Source: Dyadobacter sp. CECT 9275 (GTDB taxonomy: Bacteria > Bacteroidota > Bacteroidia > Cytophagales > Spirosomataceae). From it: 64,000 bases of DNA. The translations under genes were made by a program, and so were the position numbers. Below are positions 62,766 to 64,000 of this stretch, piece after piece (position 1 is the stretch's first letter; each line of letters begins with the position of its first letter). The notes beneath the pieces are model-generated. The model ran no database searches and was not told where the DNA came from. It was given only the letters and a program-made list of their open reading frames with translations. The stretch covers positions 3,038,001 to 3,102,000 of the forward strand of contig NZ_CAJRAF010000002.1 in the NCBI RefSeq assembly GCF_907164905.1, given 5' to 3'.

Positions 62766-64000
62766 TTATACCATATACTCCCAAGCGCTGTGATATGCCC
62801 CGTGTTTCTCAGCGTATTCAATAAATCCCGCATAAAAATCCAGCTGCGAAAGTGTTCCGCTGTCGCCGATGACGACCAGTTTCTTTCGGGCGCGGGTCAT
62901 GGCAACGTTCATTCTCCGGATATCTGAAAGAAACCCGATGGCCCCTTCGGTATTGCTGCGGGTCATGCTGATGTACACAACATCCCGTTCCTGCCCCTGA
63001 AAACTGTCGATGGTGTTCACCGATATCTTGCTCACGTAGGGCTTCAAATCAGGTGAATGATCCAGCTGTTCCTGTAAAATCCCGATCTGCCTTTTATAGG
63101 GTGATATCACCGCAATGGTCGGAAAACCGGAAAGGATATCATGCTCCGCTGGAATTGAGCCGACGATATCAGAAACTAACTGCGACAGATGTTTAAATAA
63201 AAAAACCGCTTCCTCTGGGTTGGTAGAACTGGTCCCGTCGGGTTTTTCCTCAAAACCGCAGCCAGCAGTATCCACAAATGCCAGCGGCATGTCACCCGGA
63301 AACAGTACGCGCGTCCTGACGGCCTCATTCGCCCTCAGTTTATGATGGTAAAAAATCCTGGATGAATATCCCATTATTGCCTCATTCATGCGGTATTGCT
63401 CATCGAGCAGCACCACCGATTCCGGATGATGCGCCACACATTTTTCCAGCAAGGTTACAGCAAGCCCGCTCCTGGCTGCCTCGTCTGACTTGATCGTTGG
63501 CGGAAGCTGGCAATGATCCCCGGCCAGAACCACTTTCTTCGATTTTAGTAAAGGAATCCAGCAGGCGGGTTCCAGCGCCTGCCCGGCCTCGTCGATCACT
63601 ACGGTTTTGTACTGAATGTCTCGCACCGTATAATGATTGGCTCCCACCAGCGTGGCAGTGATTACCTGCGCCCGGGATACCAGATCTTCAATAATATAGT
63701 TTTCAGTAGCGGTAACATCTTTCATGATCCGGTGCGCCTCCTCAAACAGCGCTTTGCGTTGTTCCCGTTCTGCTTTTCCGAAACTGCGTTTATATTTATG
63801 CGCCATATTCTTGAACTCATTTGCCTGCTTCTTAAGGCTCCTGATATCCTTGAACCGGGCATGTCCGGAAATCTGATAGTCGAGTGTAAGCGACGTGAGC
63901 CTTTCCGACACCCGCGCCGGATTTCCAACCCGCAGTACACTCAGTCCTTCATCCGAAAGCTTTTCACTCAATAAATCAACGGCAGTATTACTTGGAGCTA
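62766..64000 (-). CDS. UPF1/IGHMBP2-like superfamily 1 helicase, 5' end cut by the window
   Basis: At least 411 residues; the reading continues past the right edge with APSNTAVDLLSEKLSDEGLS (motif Ia is APSNTAVD), so the start and the Walker A motif lie outside. Helicase motifs in order: II in TVVIDEAGQALEP, III in LAGDHCQLPPTI, IV in LLDEQYRMNEAI, V in NTIDSFQGQERDVV, and VI in RRMNVAMTRARKK. A coiled insertion of about 60 residues precedes motif II. Cytoplasmic, ATP-driven DNA or RNA unwinding. Relatives are often single housekeeping or defence-associated helicases; no defence partner is visible in the window. Confidence 0.9.
   Translation of the reverse strand, partial: APSNTAVDLLSEKLSDEGLSVLRVGNPARVSERLTSLTLDYQISGHARFKDIRSLKKQANEFKNMAHKYKRSFGKAEREQRKALFEEAHRIMKDVTATENYIIEDLVSRAQVITATLVGANHYTVRDIQYKTVVIDEAGQALEPACWIPLLKSKKVVLAGDHCQLPPTIKSDEAARSGLAVTLLEKCVAHHPESVVLLDEQYRMNEAIMGYSSRIFYHHKLRANEAVRTRVLFPGDMPLAFVDTAGCGFEEKPDGTSSTNPEEAVFLFKHLSQLVSDIVGSIPAEHDILSGFPTIAVISPYKRQIGILQEQLDHSPDLKPYVSKISVNTIDSFQGQERDVVYISMTRSNTEGAIGFLSDIRRMNVAMTRARKKLVVIGDSGTLSQLDFYAGFIEYAEKHGAYHSAWEYMV

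Noticed and set aside
62766..64000. Helicase as part of an anti-phage defence system
   Set aside because: No nuclease, methylase or other defence partner is in the window, and UPF1-like helicases of this type are often stand-alone genes.

Overview
The window is chromosomal DNA from a Bacteroidota bacterium, most likely order Cytophagales and close to Dyadobacter/Spirosoma. The grounds are a SusC/SusD pair with its own ECF sigma/FecR pair, several proteins ending in type IX secretion (T9SS) sorting domains, LytTR two-component systems with propeller or TPR sensors, FtsX/MacB-type permeases, and promoters of the Bacteroidota type (TTTG or TTG, about 19-20 bp, TAnnTTTG). The genus is inference.

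Layout. 1-9.9 kb is housekeeping on both strands: nuoL-nuoM, a beta-lactamase-fold hydrolase, a T9SS cargo protein, asnS, a PAP2-like membrane protein, an enoyl-CoA hydratase and tRNA-Arg(ACG). 10-11.8 kb, just past the tRNA terminator, holds an intact ISAon1/ISL3-like insertion sequence (10009-11439) with imperfect 33-bp terminal inverted repeats and a perfect 8-bp target duplication, followed by a decayed IS256-type transposase. 11.8-16.1 kb holds an ECF sigma/membrane partner pair, two lipoproteins and two probable gene remnants (zinc alcohol dehydrogenase, MFS transporter). 16.4-20.9 kb is a plus-strand run: exported phosphodiesterase-like enzyme, phosphonatase-like HAD hydrolase, EamA transporter, aldo/keto reductase, AraC regulator. 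21-31.4 kb holds a hybrid histidine kinase with a thioredoxin-like protein, a phytanoyl-CoA-type dioxygenase, a Tat-exported Gfo/Idh/MocA oxidoreductase, a TPR kinase/LytTR pair and a collagen-like lipoprotein. 31.8-40.1 kb holds a 1420-residue T9SS protein built of about seven repeats, an FtsX permease and an exported propeller-like protein.

40.4-56.3 kb is the most coherent accessory region: ThuA-like protein, SRPBCC protein, Tat-type Gfo/Idh/MocA oxidoreductase, a GSDH-PKD-cytochrome c-CBM fusion, SusD, SusC with an STN signalling domain, FecR, ECF sigma, then divergently a SelA-like PLP enzyme with a twin-arginine leader and a second propeller-cytochrome c protein. I read it as an iron-style transenvelope-regulated uptake locus coupled to periplasmic oxidation of a sugar or sugar derivative; the substrate is unknown and no glycoside hydrolase is present.

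56.3-64 kb holds two small membrane proteins, a LytTR regulator with a very large propeller-GAF-LytS kinase, what looks like the severed first 28 codons of another SusC gene followed by an orphan terminator, and a UPF1-like helicase cut by the right edge.
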